Assembly: GCA_002070955.1 (NCBI GenBank)
Contig: MWEK01000001.1
Coordinates: 144,103-208,102, forward strand
Reading direction: 5' to 3'
DNA: 64,000 nucleotides
Origin: Planctomycetes bacterium ADurb.Bin069
GTDB lineage: Bacteria > Planctomycetota > UBA8108 > UBA8890 > UBA8898
Numbering within the stretch: position 1 is the first letter of the stretch; every line of letters starts with the position of its first letter. The translations under genes were made by a program, and so were the position numbers. The notes under the pieces were generated by a model. It did no database searches, was not told the origin of the DNA, and saw nothing but the letters and a program-made list of their open reading frames with translations. This document shows, piece after piece, positions 28,165-36,486 of this stretch.

Positions 28165-29490
28165 CCCGCGCCGCGCGGCCGGCCACGCCGGTTCCCCCTC
28201 CCACTCGTGCGGCAGGACCGCCGCAACCGCCCGGCCCTCCGGCGCGAAGACCGCGCGCGCCCGCGTGCGCACATCCGCCAGCGTCACGCGCCGGAGCGTT
28301 TCCAGCGCCTCGAGCACGCCCGCCCGATCGACCCAGGCCCCGAGGCATAGGCTCGCCACGGACTCCGGCGCGTTGCAGCGCCGGAGCAGCTCGCCCTCGA
28401 ACTTCCTGCGGGCCCGGGCGAAATCCTCTTCCACGAGGCTTTCGTCCCCGTGCGCGGCGGCATCCTCGACCGCGGCGATGAACTGGGCCGGGCGCGGCGT
28501 ATCCGCCGCGGCGACGATGCAGCCGATGCGCGGATAGACGGCTCCGTAGGCGCTGAAGCTCTCGTCGACGACGCCGTTCTCGTAGAGCCGCGCGAAAAAC
28601 GAACTTCCCCTCCCGAACAGCATCTCGCACAAGAAATCCGACTCGCACCGGCGCGCCACCAGCACGGCCCCTTCCTCCGCGCCGCGCGTCTCCTTGTAGC
28701 CCACGGCGATCTTCGGGCAGCCGATCGACATGCGCCGCGACGCGGCGGGATCGGCCGCGGCGCCGGTCTCGTCCTCGAACACCGCCGCGGGCGCGCCCGC
28801 GCGCGGCCCCGGCGGCGGCGCGGCGAAGGCGTCCTCGGCGACGGCCCGCACGGCCTGGAAGTCCAGGTCTCCCACCGCGATCACCGCCAGGTTCTCGGGG
28901 CGGTAGAAGGCATCGAAACACTCCTGGAGCAGACTCGGCGTCACCAGGGCGATGGAAGCACACGTCCCCGCGATGTGCGCGCCGATCGGGTGGCGCGCGA
29001 AGAGCGCGCCCATCAGCAGCCGATGCTGCACGACATCGGGCCTATCGTCATACATCCGGATTTCCTGCCGGATAATGCCCCGCTCCTTGGCGACGCTTGC
29101 CTCCGTGAAGTGCGGCGTCCGTACGAACCCGATAAGCATCGCGAGCTGCGCCGCGAAATCCTCCACGGCGGTGAAGTAATACGTCGTGGCGCGGTACGAC
29201 GTCGCGGCGTTGATCAGGGAGCCGCGCCGCGAGAACGCGTCCAGCGCGTTGCCGCTCCGGCCCTCGAAAAGCGCGTGCTCGAGAAAATGCGCGCTGCCGT
29301 CCGGCGTCGCGCGGGCCGGAAAACCCGGCCGGCGGAACGTCCGATCAAAAGAGCCGTACCGCGCCGCGACCGCCCCGTACGTCCGGGCGAAACCGGGCTT
29401 CGCCGCGACGATGAGCGTCGTCCCGCACTCCAGGCGCGCGGTATGCACTTCGTCCCCGCACAAGATCTCACGCCGCGCGCGGTCTCCCAC
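28159..29490 (-). CDS. M16-family zinc peptidase, YfmH/YmfH-type
   Basis: 443 residues, GTG start overlapping the previous stop (TAGTG). The catalytic zinc motif HFLEH (HxxEH) is intact, followed by FEGRSGNALDAFSRRGSLINAATS and the distal glutamate region near residue 150. The two-lobed M16 fold matches Bacillus YmfH, a processing-peptidase-like protein paired with an inactive partner and annotated in databases as EF-P 5-aminopentanol modification-associated. The inactive partner is encoded immediately upstream. The stop codon overlaps the end of the kinase gene on the other strand. The true substrate is unknown. Confidence 0.85.
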   Translation of the reverse strand: MGDRARREILCGDEVHTARLECGTTLIVAAKPGFARTYGAVAARYGSFDRTFRRPGFPARATPDGSAHFLEHALFEGRSGNALDAFSRRGSLINAATSYRATTYYFTAVEDFAAQLAMLIGFVRTPHFTEASVAKERGIIRQEIRMYDDRPDVVQHRLLMGALFARHPIGAHIAGTCASIALVTPSLLQECFDAFYRPENLAVIAVGDLDFQAVRAVAEDAFAAPPPGPRAGAPAAVFEDETGAAADPAASRRMSIGCPKIAVGYKETRGAEEGAVLVARRCESDFLCEMLFGRGSSFFARLYENGVVDESFSAYGAVYPRIGCIVAAADTPRPAQFIAAVEDAAAHGDESLVEEDFARARRKFEGELLRRCNAPESVASLCLGAWVDRAGVLEALETLRRVTLADVRTRARAVFAPEGRAVAAVLPHEWEGEPAWPAARRGS

Positions 29491-30752
29491 TATCCGCGCT
29501 CCTTCCCCCTCAGGCAGTAGACGGTATCCAGCCGCAGGCGCCCCGCCGCCGCGGCGACATCGGCGCCCGTCACGGAACTAATCGACCGCACCCACTCCTC
29601 CTCCGCGTAGCTCGCCCCGAAGAGCGACCATACGTAGCGCTGGACCAGCCTGGACGCCGGCAGGTCGCCCGCGCCGCGCGCCCGCCGGATGATGCCCGCC
29701 TGCGACGCCCGCACATCGCTCGCATCGAACGCCCCCCGCGCGAGCTCGTCCACCGCCTCGCGCACCATGGCCGCGGTCCGCTCGCAGGCGCCGGGGGCGA
29801 TGCCCGCCGAGACCGTCAGCACGCCCGTCCCCGCATCGTACGCGGAGCCCACCGAGTAGGCCATGCTCTCCTTTTCGCGCACGCGCCGGAAAAGCTTGGA
29901 ATGCGGAAATCCGCCGAGCATGCCGTTCGTCACCTCGGCGGCCGCATGACCCGCGCCGCCGATCACGGCGCCGTGCCGGAACCCCATGGCCAACCGCGCC
30001 TGGCGCACATCGTCCTCTTCGCACACCGTGCGCACGGCGCCGCTTTCCGGCCGCGGCGGAAGCGCCGCGCGCGGCGGTCCGCCCGCGCGGCCGCGGGCGA
30101 ATGCCGCGCACGCCGCCGCCACGGCCTCGACATCCACCTGGCCCGCGACCAGCACATCGAGAGGCGCCGTCCGGATCCAATCCTCGTAGTGCGCCGACAG
30201 ACGCTCGGCATCGATGCCGTCGAGATCCTCCGCCGCGCCCAGCTCGTTCCGGCCGTAAGGCTCGCCGACGAACATGATCTCGGCCAGCCTGAGGGCGGCA
30301 TACTCGGCCTTGGAATCTTTCTGGCTGCGCAGGAGGCGGCGCAGGTTCTCCTTCTCCGTCGCCACGTAGGCCGGCACGAGCAAACGCCCGGCGCGCGCCG
30401 GATCGCGCACCACCTCGGCCAGCAGGGCCGCGGCTTGCACGGGCAGATCGGGCGTATCGGCCAGAAACCGGGGATCCGCCCCGTTGAGAGTGAAGACCGT
30501 AAGCTGCACGTCGGCGATCTTGTGCGTGCCCGCGCCCAGCGCCGCCCCGTACAGGCTGTCCAGCCGGCGCTGGAGCGCGGTCATGTCGGGGAAACGGCGC
30601 GTCCCTCGCAGGAGGACGGCGGCAAGCAGGCTCCGACAGGTCCTTCCGGCATCCAGGTCGGCCTGCAAGTGGACGCGCACCGACACCGTTTTCCACTTCG
30701 CCGACGGAAGGACAAGCAGCCGCGTGCCGTTGCCGAGGTCGCGGGCGATCAC
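29490..30752 (-). CDS. M16-family partner protein without zinc motif, YfmF/YmfF-type
   Basis: 420 residues, GTG start preceded by GGGGAAACGG. M16 fold (LLAAVLLRGTRRFPDMTALQRRLDSLYGA) in which HxxEH is absent, so it is the non-catalytic half of the heterodimer with the adjacent HxxEH protein. Later conserved parts are YATEKENL-like (AYVATEKENLRRLLRSQKDSK) and EPYGRNELG. Lies 58 bp after mutL and overlaps the catalytic partner by one base, so the two are probably made in equal amounts. Confidence 0.82.
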   Translation of the reverse strand: MIARDLGNGTRLLVLPSAKWKTVSVRVHLQADLDAGRTCRSLLAAVLLRGTRRFPDMTALQRRLDSLYGAALGAGTHKIADVQLTVFTLNGADPRFLADTPDLPVQAAALLAEVVRDPARAGRLLVPAYVATEKENLRRLLRSQKDSKAEYAALRLAEIMFVGEPYGRNELGAAEDLDGIDAERLSAHYEDWIRTAPLDVLVAGQVDVEAVAAACAAFARGRAGGPPRAALPPRPESGAVRTVCEEDDVRQARLAMGFRHGAVIGGAGHAAAEVTNGMLGGFPHSKLFRRVREKESMAYSVGSAYDAGTGVLTVSAGIAPGACERTAAMVREAVDELARGAFDASDVRASQAGIIRRARGAGDLPASRLVQRYVWSLFGASYAEEEWVRSISSVTGADVAAAAGRLRLDTVYCLRGKERG

Positions 30753-30810
30753 GGCGCCGTTTCCCCGCCGGAAGGGTCGCGGGCGCCCGTGGCAAGGGGT
30801 TGCATCGGGC

Positions 30811-32553
30811 TCATAGGCGATCGAAGTGCTTCCTCAGCTCCGCAAAGCCCAGCACGAGCTTCGTCGGTCGTCCATGCGGGCACGTGTCGACCCCCTCCAT
30901 GCCGTCCGCGCGTCCCAGAAGATCCGCGGCTTCCCCGGCGCTCAGCGTCCGCCCCGCCTTGACCGCCAGGCCGCACGCGAGGCGCGCAGCCAACGAAGGC
31001 GCCGCGCCGGCGCCGCCCGCGCCCAGGTCCCGCAGCAGGTCGCGGAGCAGGCCCTCGGGATCGCCGGTCTCGCCGAAGGCCGGCACGGACAGGACCAACG
31101 CCGTCTCGGGGCCGCGGATCTCGACGCGCAATCCGCAGCTCTCCAGCGCCGCGCGCCGTTCCTCGATCTCCGCGATCTCCTCGGGCCGCAAGCGAACCGG
31201 CACGGGAAAGAACAGTTCCTGCATGGGGAGGGGCCCCTCCGCAAGGCGCGCGCTGATCGCCGCGAAGAGCATCTTCTCGTGCAGCGCGTGCTGGTCGACG
31301 ATCTCGATCCCCTGGGCCGTCTCGCGCACCAGGTAAGACCGCGCAACCTGCAGGATGCGCGCCGGCGCCGGCGCGGCCGCCGGCGCCGCCGGGGCCGGCG
31401 GCGCGAGGGGAGCCGAGTCCGCCGGCGCGCGCCGCGGCGCGACACGCGCCGGGAGCCCCTCCTGCGCCGAGGCAAGGCGCGCGGAGAATTCCGCGCGCCC
31501 GCCGCCCGCCGGCGCCGCCGAGAACGCCGCCGTATCCGCGGGCCGGGCGGCCGCCTCGATGGCGCGCGGCCCGAGCTTCGCGAGGGCCGCCCTGACCGCG
31601 CGCACAACGGCCTGAAAGACCTCGGCGCCCGCCGCGAACTTGATCTCCGCCTTGGCCGGGTGCACGTTCACGTCGATGCGCGCCGGGTCGATGAGCACCC
31701 CGAGCACCGCCACCGGGAACCGTCCCGGCACCATGCAGCCGCGAAACCCCTCCGCGAGGGCTTGATTCAACATGGCGTCGCGGACATGCCGGCCGTTCAC
31801 GAAGAAGTTGATCGCGCGCCGGTCGCGGCGCCAGACCTCGGGTCTGGCGACCGCGCCTCGGACCTCGATGGCGCCGCCGCCCTCCACGGCGAGAAGCTTC
31901 GCCCCGGCCTCGGGCCCGAAGAGCATGCTCACGCGTTCGGCCAGAGTCGCATCCGAAGGGATCTTCCACACCGTCTTGCCGTCGTGCTCCAAGGTGAAGC
32001 CCGCCCGCGGCGTGGAGAGCGCAATCCGCGTCACCCACTCCGCCGCCCGGGCGAACTCGGCGGCATCCTGTTTGAGGAACTTCCGCCGCGCCGGCACCGT
32101 GAAGAAGAGATCGCGGACCTCGACGATCGTCCCGCGCGGGCAGGCGGCCGGCCGCACGCCGCTCGCGACGCCGCCCTTCACGGTGATCGCCGCGCCCTCG
32201 CCGCCCCCCGTGCCGCTCGTGATCGTCAGTTCCGCCACCTGGCCGATGCTCGCCAGGGCTTCGCCGCGAAAGCCCAGCGTCGTCACGCGCCAAAGATCCT
32301 CCAGCCCCGTAATCTTGCTCGTGGCGTACCTGGCCACGGCGAGGGGCAGTTCACCGGCCGGAATGCCGGCGCCGTCGTCCTGGACCCGGATGAGATCCTT
32401 GCCGCCCTTGCGCAGGCTGATGGCGATGGCGGCGGCGCCCGCATCGACGGCATTCTCCACCAGTTCCTTGACGACGGAGGCGGGCCGCTCGACGACCTCG
32501 CCCGCGGCGATGCGCTCGGCCACCTGGGGAGGAAGCTGGACGATCTTGCGCAT
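30811..32553 (-). CDS. mutL: DNA mismatch repair protein MutL
   Basis: 580 residues. The N-terminal GHKL ATPase has IAAGEVVERPASVVKELVENAVDAG, DDGAGI and TLGFRGEALASI. A 100-residue Ala/Pro linker leads to the C-terminal dimerisation/endonuclease domain with DQHALHE, CPHGRPT and a terminal F-x-R. The endonuclease motif DQHA(X)2E(X)4E lacks its last Glu (Ala instead), so nicking activity is uncertain. It links mismatch recognition by MutS to repair. The ATG at 32553 has GGGAGG 6 nt upstream, which overlaps the folD stop region (14 bp gap). Confidence 0.95.
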   Translation of the reverse strand: MRKIVQLPPQVAERIAAGEVVERPASVVKELVENAVDAGAAAIAISLRKGGKDLIRVQDDGAGIPAGELPLAVARYATSKITGLEDLWRVTTLGFRGEALASIGQVAELTITSGTGGGEGAAITVKGGVASGVRPAACPRGTIVEVRDLFFTVPARRKFLKQDAAEFARAAEWVTRIALSTPRAGFTLEHDGKTVWKIPSDATLAERVSMLFGPEAGAKLLAVEGGGAIEVRGAVARPEVWRRDRRAINFFVNGRHVRDAMLNQALAEGFRGCMVPGRFPVAVLGVLIDPARIDVNVHPAKAEIKFAAGAEVFQAVVRAVRAALAKLGPRAIEAAARPADTAAFSAAPAGGGRAEFSARLASAQEGLPARVAPRRAPADSAPLAPPAPAAPAAAPAPARILQVARSYLVRETAQGIEIVDQHALHEKMLFAAISARLAEGPLPMQELFFPVPVRLRPEEIAEIEERRAALESCGLRVEIRGPETALVLSVPAFGETGDPEGLLRDLLRDLGAGGAGAAPSLAARLACGLAVKAGRTLSAGEAADLLGRADGMEGVDTCPHGRPTKLVLGFAELRKHFDRL

Positions 32554-32567
32554 CGGCGCCCTCCCGT

Positions 32568-33437
32568 TCAGCGCTCCGCTTCCAGGGCGGCGCTCACCGC
32601 GCTCCGGAGCAGCACCGCCACCGTCACGGGGCCGACGCCCCCGGGCACCGGCGTGATCCAGCTCGCCCGAGCCCTGGCCGCTTCGAACCGGACATCCCCG
32701 ACCGTGCGGCGGGTCCCGTCCGGGAGCGTGACGCGATTGATGCCCACATCGATCACGACCGCGCCCTCCCGGACCATGTCGCCGGTGATGATCTCCGGCC
32801 GGCCGGCGGCCGCCACCAGGATTTCCGCGCGCCGCGCATGGCCCGCCAGATCCCGCGTGGCCGTGTGGCACACCGTCACCGTCGCCCGGCGCTCGATGAG
32901 CATCAGCGCGACGGGTTTGCCGACAATCTGGCTGCGGCCCACGATGACCGCCTCTTTGCCGCGCACATCGATTCCGGTGGCATCGATGGCCTCGATCACC
33001 GCCTGCGCCGTTGACGGGCCCGCGCGCAGCCGGCCCAACGCCGTCAGGCCGAGGTTGCGGGGGTGCACGCCCTCGATGTCCTTGGCCGGACGAATCCTCT
33101 CCTGGACGCGCCGGACATCGATTCCATCCGGCAGCGGCAGCGCCAGCACGATGCCGGTCACTTCGCCGTCGCGGTTGAGCCCCTCCACCGCCGCGACCAC
33201 CTCGGCTTCGGTGGCGGCGCCGGGCAGCTCCCGCACGAGCGCTTCGATTCCGGCCGCGGCGAAATCGGCGCATTGGCGCGCCACGTACATGCGCGCGGCG
33301 GCATCGTCCGTCGCCGAAACGACCGCCACGCGCACCACGCGCCCCTCGGCCCGCGCCCGCGCAAGCAGGTCGCCCGTCTCGCGCCTGATCTTCTCCGCGA
33401 GCGCCTTGCCGTCTATGACCTGCGCCTGGGATGCCAT
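32568..33437 (-). CDS. folD: FolD-family methylene-tetrahydrofolate dehydrogenase, cyclohydrolase site altered
   Basis: 289 residues with full FolD architecture: VIDGKALAEKIR, the NADP loop VGRSQIVGKPVALML, and WITPVPGGVGPVTVAVL. FolD normally interconverts methylene-, methenyl- and formyl-THF. The cyclohydrolase residues differ: Tyr51 is kept but the catalytic Lys is Gln55 (YVARQ), the Gln of LVQLPLP is Ala99, and the second Asp of KDVDG is Glu122. The PCTPxG loop reads GPSTAQA. Dehydrogenase features look intact, so it may be a dehydrogenase only. ATG 33437 is the only sensible start; a TATACT hexamer lies just 8-13 bp upstream, hinting at a leaderless transcript. First gene of the folD-mutL-M16 pair unit. 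Confidence 0.88.
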   Translation of the reverse strand: MASQAQVIDGKALAEKIRRETGDLLARARAEGRVVRVAVVSATDDAAARMYVARQCADFAAAGIEALVRELPGAATEAEVVAAVEGLNRDGEVTGIVLALPLPDGIDVRRVQERIRPAKDIEGVHPRNLGLTALGRLRAGPSTAQAVIEAIDATGIDVRGKEAVIVGRSQIVGKPVALMLIERRATVTVCHTATRDLAGHARRAEILVAAAGRPEIITGDMVREGAVVIDVGINRVTLPDGTRRTVGDVRFEAARARASWITPVPGGVGPVTVAVLLRSAVSAALEAER

Positions 33438-33444
33438 GGCGCAC

Positions 33445-33450
33445 AGTATA
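33445..33450 (-). promoter_or_regulatory. Probable -10 element of folD, very close to the start codon
   Basis: TATACT on the minus strand, ending 7 bp before the ATG at 33437. Transcription would start at or within a base or two of the ATG. No convincing -35 and no Shine-Dalgarno is present. Confidence 0.4.
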
Positions 33451-33534
33451 GGGCATTTCCCCCCCGGCGACCACACGGCACCCCTCCCGGACCGCCTCTT
33501 GCCAGACGGGCCTGAATCGGGTATCTCCTTGCTG

Positions 33535-34203
33535 GTGCGCCCACGATCCGCCTCCACCGCGAACGGAACTGAAAGGCCCGCCGGCGCCTCCCCCCGGCGG
33601 CGCCTCGGTCTTTTCGGAGGCACTTTCGACCCCGTGCATCTCGGGCACCTCGCGGCGGCGAACTTTTGCCGCGAGCGCTTTGCGCTCGATGTCGTCCGCT
33701 TGATCACCGCTCGCAACCCGCCGCACAAGCTCGCCGGAGCGCGTCCTTCCGCCGCGCACCGGCACGCGATGGTCGCCCTCGCCGTCGCGCCATTCCCGCA
33801 CTTGGAGGTCTCCGACCTCGAGCTCCGCCGCCGCGGCCCCTCGTACACGGTGGACACGCTGCGGGCGATTCAGGCCCGGGAGCCCGATGCCGACCTTTTC
33901 TTCATCGTGGGAAGTGATACCATCGCGGAGCTGCCCTCGTGGCGGCGCCTAGATGAGATCGTGCGCCTGGCGACCATCGTCACGGTGGTCCGACCGGGCG
34001 CGCCGCGGCGCTACCGCGCGGCCGCGTTTCCGGCGCTTGCCGCCGGCGAAATCGCGCGGCTCAACGAGTTCGTCGTCGCCATGCCGCTCCGCGGCGAGAG
34101 CTCGACGGACATCCGGGCGCGCATCGCGGCGGGAAAGCCTTTCCGGCATCTCGTGCCGCCCGGCGTGGCGGACTATATCGAGCGGCACGGCCTGTATCGG
34201 TGA
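33535..34203 (+). CDS. nadD: Nicotinate-nucleotide adenylyltransferase
   Basis: About 222 residues with GTG 33535 as start; other non-ATG starts nearby (CTG 33532, TTG 33529) cannot be excluded because no Shine-Dalgarno is visible. The family core begins ~20 residues in. It adenylates nicotinate mononucleotide to deamido-NAD in NAD synthesis. The nucleotidyltransferase motif GGTFDPVHLGHL, ITARNPPHK, RGPSYTVDTL, GSDT and the C-terminal SSTDIRARI are all present. Divergent from folD, followed 51 bp later by the polyprenyl synthase. Confidence 0.92.
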   Translation: MRPRSASTANGTERPAGASPRRRLGLFGGTFDPVHLGHLAAANFCRERFALDVVRLITARNPPHKLAGARPSAAHRHAMVALAVAPFPHLEVSDLELRRRGPSYTVDTLRAIQAREPDADLFFIVGSDTIAELPSWRRLDEIVRLATIVTVVRPGAPRRYRAAAFPALAAGEIARLNEFVVAMPLRGESSTDIRARIAAGKPFRHLVPPGVADYIERHGLYR

Positions 34204-34254
34204 ACGCGGCGCGGCACAGAACGGGCGGATTCTCCGTTGCCGGCCGGAGCGAGT

Positions 34255-35271
34255 ATGAACGGCATGACGCAGGAACCGACGCATTCCCGCGAGGATCGGC
34301 CCGAGGCGCTGCTCCCGGAGCTAGCCGACGTCGAGGAGGTCATTCGCCGGCTGCTGGCGCCCGGCGAGCCCTGCCTGGAGCCCGCGGCCGCCCACGCCCT
34401 CCGCTCGGCCGGCAAGCGCCTGCGACCCGTCGTGTTTCTCCTCCTCGCCAAGGCGCTCGGGCAACGCCCGGGCGTCGCCCATATCGTGGTCGCGGCGGTG
34501 CTCGAGCTGTGTCACACGGCATCGCTCTTCCACGATGACGTCTTGGACCGCGCGCGGGTCAGGCGCGGCCGGGAAACCCTGCACACCCTGCGCGGCAACC
34601 GCGAGGCCGTCCTCTACGGCGACCACGTGCTCGCGGGCGCCTTCCAACTGTTGGCCGACCTGTCGCGCCCGGATCTCGTCGCCCTCATGGCCGACCTCGT
34701 GCGCCGCGTCTGCGCCGGCGAGATCAAACAATGGTCCCGGCGGGGGCGCCTGTTGCCCCGCCAGGAATACCTTGCCATCATCGCGGCGAAAACGGCGAGC
34801 TTCTTCCACACCGCCGGCATTCTCGCCGGGCGCCTGGCAGGCCTGGACGCCGCCCACGCCGCGCGCCTCGGCTGCTTCGGGGAGAACTTCGGCATGGCGT
34901 ACCAAATCGGTGACGACCTCTACGATATCGTCGCCCCGCCCCGCGCCGACAAGAGCACCGGGCGCGACTCCAAGGCCGGCATCCTCACCCTGCCCTGGAT
35001 CTGCCTGCGCGACGCTCACGGGTCCCAGGCCCTCCGGGACCTGTACTTCAAGATCGACGGCAAGGATCGGGCGCGGGTGCTGGAGGATGCCCGCATGCGG
35101 GCCGCCCTCCGGGAGAGCGCCGAGATCGCGGCGGGGCTCTTGCGCGAAGGCGCCGCCTTCTTCGAGGAGCTGCCGCAATCGCCGGCGCGCGACGCGCTCG
35201 CCGCCCTCGCCGAAGACCTGCGCGCCAAGATCATGCGGTTTACCACCGGAAAAGGACCGGGGTTCCCGTGA
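34255..35271 (+). CDS. Trans-polyprenyl diphosphate synthase
   Basis: 338 residues from ATG 34255, preceded by GGAGCGAGT. It condenses isopentenyl diphosphate with an allylic diphosphate to build long prenyl chains. Both aspartate-rich motifs are present: the first as HDDVLDRARVRRG, the second as QIGDDLYDI, along with GKRLRP. The residues before the first DDxxD (LCHTASLFHDD) are small, consistent with a medium or long product (geranylgeranyl to octaprenyl, for example the quinone side chain), but chain length cannot be fixed. Its last codon overlaps the GTG of the next gene. Confidence 0.9.
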   Translation: MNGMTQEPTHSREDRPEALLPELADVEEVIRRLLAPGEPCLEPAAAHALRSAGKRLRPVVFLLLAKALGQRPGVAHIVVAAVLELCHTASLFHDDVLDRARVRRGRETLHTLRGNREAVLYGDHVLAGAFQLLADLSRPDLVALMADLVRRVCAGEIKQWSRRGRLLPRQEYLAIIAAKTASFFHTAGILAGRLAGLDAAHAARLGCFGENFGMAYQIGDDLYDIVAPPRADKSTGRDSKAGILTLPWICLRDAHGSQALRDLYFKIDGKDRARVLEDARMRAALRESAEIAAGLLREGAAFFEELPQSPARDALAALAEDLRAKIMRFTTGKGPGFP

Positions 35272-35942
35272 AGCCGGCGTACCTCGGACTGCTTCTCGCC
35301 GCCGCCTTCGTTCTCGCGGCAGCTTCGGCCGCCGCTCGGCGGCGCCGGCTGCCGCGCGAACTCCTCGTCCTGGCCGCGTGCGCCGCGGCCGCCTGCGCCG
35401 GCGGCGGATTTCTCCTCGAGGCGCGCTGGGAACTCCGCGGCACGCTTATCGCGGGTTTGAACACCGCGCAGGCCGCTCAGGCCGCGCGGCTCTTGACGGC
35501 GCCCGAATACCTCGATGCCCTCGACGTCCCGCCGGAAGCGGCCGGTATCCTGGCGCGGAGCGTTCACGCGTGCGCGGACGAGGGCGGCGCGAGGATCGAG
35601 TACCTTGTTCGCGGCTTCGGCCGCGGCGGCGCCCGCGCCGCCGCCGGAGCCTGGATCGCGGGCTCCCGGGCCGAGGCGGCGGGAATCGCGCTGGCCGCGC
35701 GGCTTCAGTGCGCGCGGACGCCGGAGGATGTCGCGGCGGCCCTGGCGCCGCCGCTGCCGGCGCTGGGCCGGCCGAGCCGCCTGGTGCTGCGCCAGATCCT
35801 CCCCGAACTGCGCGACCGCCTTCCCGCCGCGCGCGCCGCGCTCGACGACTTCGGGCGCGCCATCGGAGAACCCGAACGGGCTTGGTTTCCTCCGCGGGAC
35901 CCCGCGGGGCTCCTCACGCCTCCGGCCGGGGCAGATCCTTGA
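35268..35942 (+). CDS. Unknown protein with two N-terminal membrane helices
   Basis: 224 residues, GTG start overlapping the stop of the prenyl synthase (GTGA), so translation is coupled. Two membrane helices lie at ~5-22 and ~32-50, followed by a mostly helical Ala/Arg-rich domain with no recognised motif (VPPEAAGILARSV, then AEAAGIALAARLQ). Its last 29 bp overlap the convergent scpB gene. No function proposed. Confidence 0.6.
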   Translation: MKPAYLGLLLAAAFVLAAASAAARRRRLPRELLVLAACAAAACAGGGFLLEARWELRGTLIAGLNTAQAAQAARLLTAPEYLDALDVPPEAAGILARSVHACADEGGARIEYLVRGFGRGGARAAAGAWIAGSRAEAAGIALAARLQCARTPEDVAAALAPPLPALGRPSRLVLRQILPELRDRLPAARAALDDFGRAIGEPERAWFPPRDPAGLLTPPAGADP

Positions 35943-36486
35943 TGCCCCGCAGGCCGAATTGCTCCAGAAACTTCCGCGTCGTCCCGTAGAGAAACGCGCG
36001 GCCGAGGCTCTCGTCCCGGCCGGCCACGCGCACCAGCTCCAGTTCCATCAGGCTGCGCAGCACGCCGTCGCACTGAACGCCGCGGATGCTCTCCAGGTCG
36101 GCCTTGCTGACGGGCTGCTTGTACGCGATCAGCGACAGCGTCTCGATCGCCGCCGGCGACAAGGTGATCGTCCGCGGGCGGCCGAGCACCGCCGCGACCG
36201 GTTCGGCGAGTTCGTGCTTGGTCACGAGGCGCACGCCGCCGGCGACCTGCTCGATGGCGATGCCGTGCCCGTCCGCCGCATAACGCCGTTCCAGGGCCTC
36301 GACGGCTTCAACGACCTTCTCCCTGGGATAGAAGCTTCTCAAGCCCTGTGCCAGCTTGGCCGGCGCGATGGGCGCGGCCGACGCGAAGAGGATCGCTTCC
36401 AGGACCGCCTCAACGGAGGGCAGGCCGCTGGGGTACTCCGGGACTAAGCGGCGCTTCGCCCGGCGGCGGCGGGCCAACAACCTCAA
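35914..36486 (-). CDS. scpB: Segregation and condensation protein B
   Basis: About 190 residues. A paired winged-helix protein of the SMC-ScpAB condensin; recognisable by SVEAVLEAILFASAAPI, LVTKHELAEPVAAVLG and LSLIAYKQPVSKADLESIRGVQCDGVL. No ATG or GTG lies at a suitable place. I chose TTG 36486 because GGGGAG lies about 10 nt upstream; TTG 36480 or 36477 are alternatives. The 5' part overlaps the parvulin gene by about 75 bp. No scpA is adjacent, unlike the usual scpAB pair. The C-terminus (FGLRGIKDLP) is normal. Confidence 0.88.
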   Translation of the reverse strand: MRLLARRRRAKRRLVPEYPSGLPSVEAVLEAILFASAAPIAPAKLAQGLRSFYPREKVVEAVEALERRYAADGHGIAIEQVAGGVRLVTKHELAEPVAAVLGRPRTITLSPAAIETLSLIAYKQPVSKADLESIRGVQCDGVLRSLMELELVRVAGRDESLGRAFLYGTTRKFLEQFGLRGIKDLPRPEA

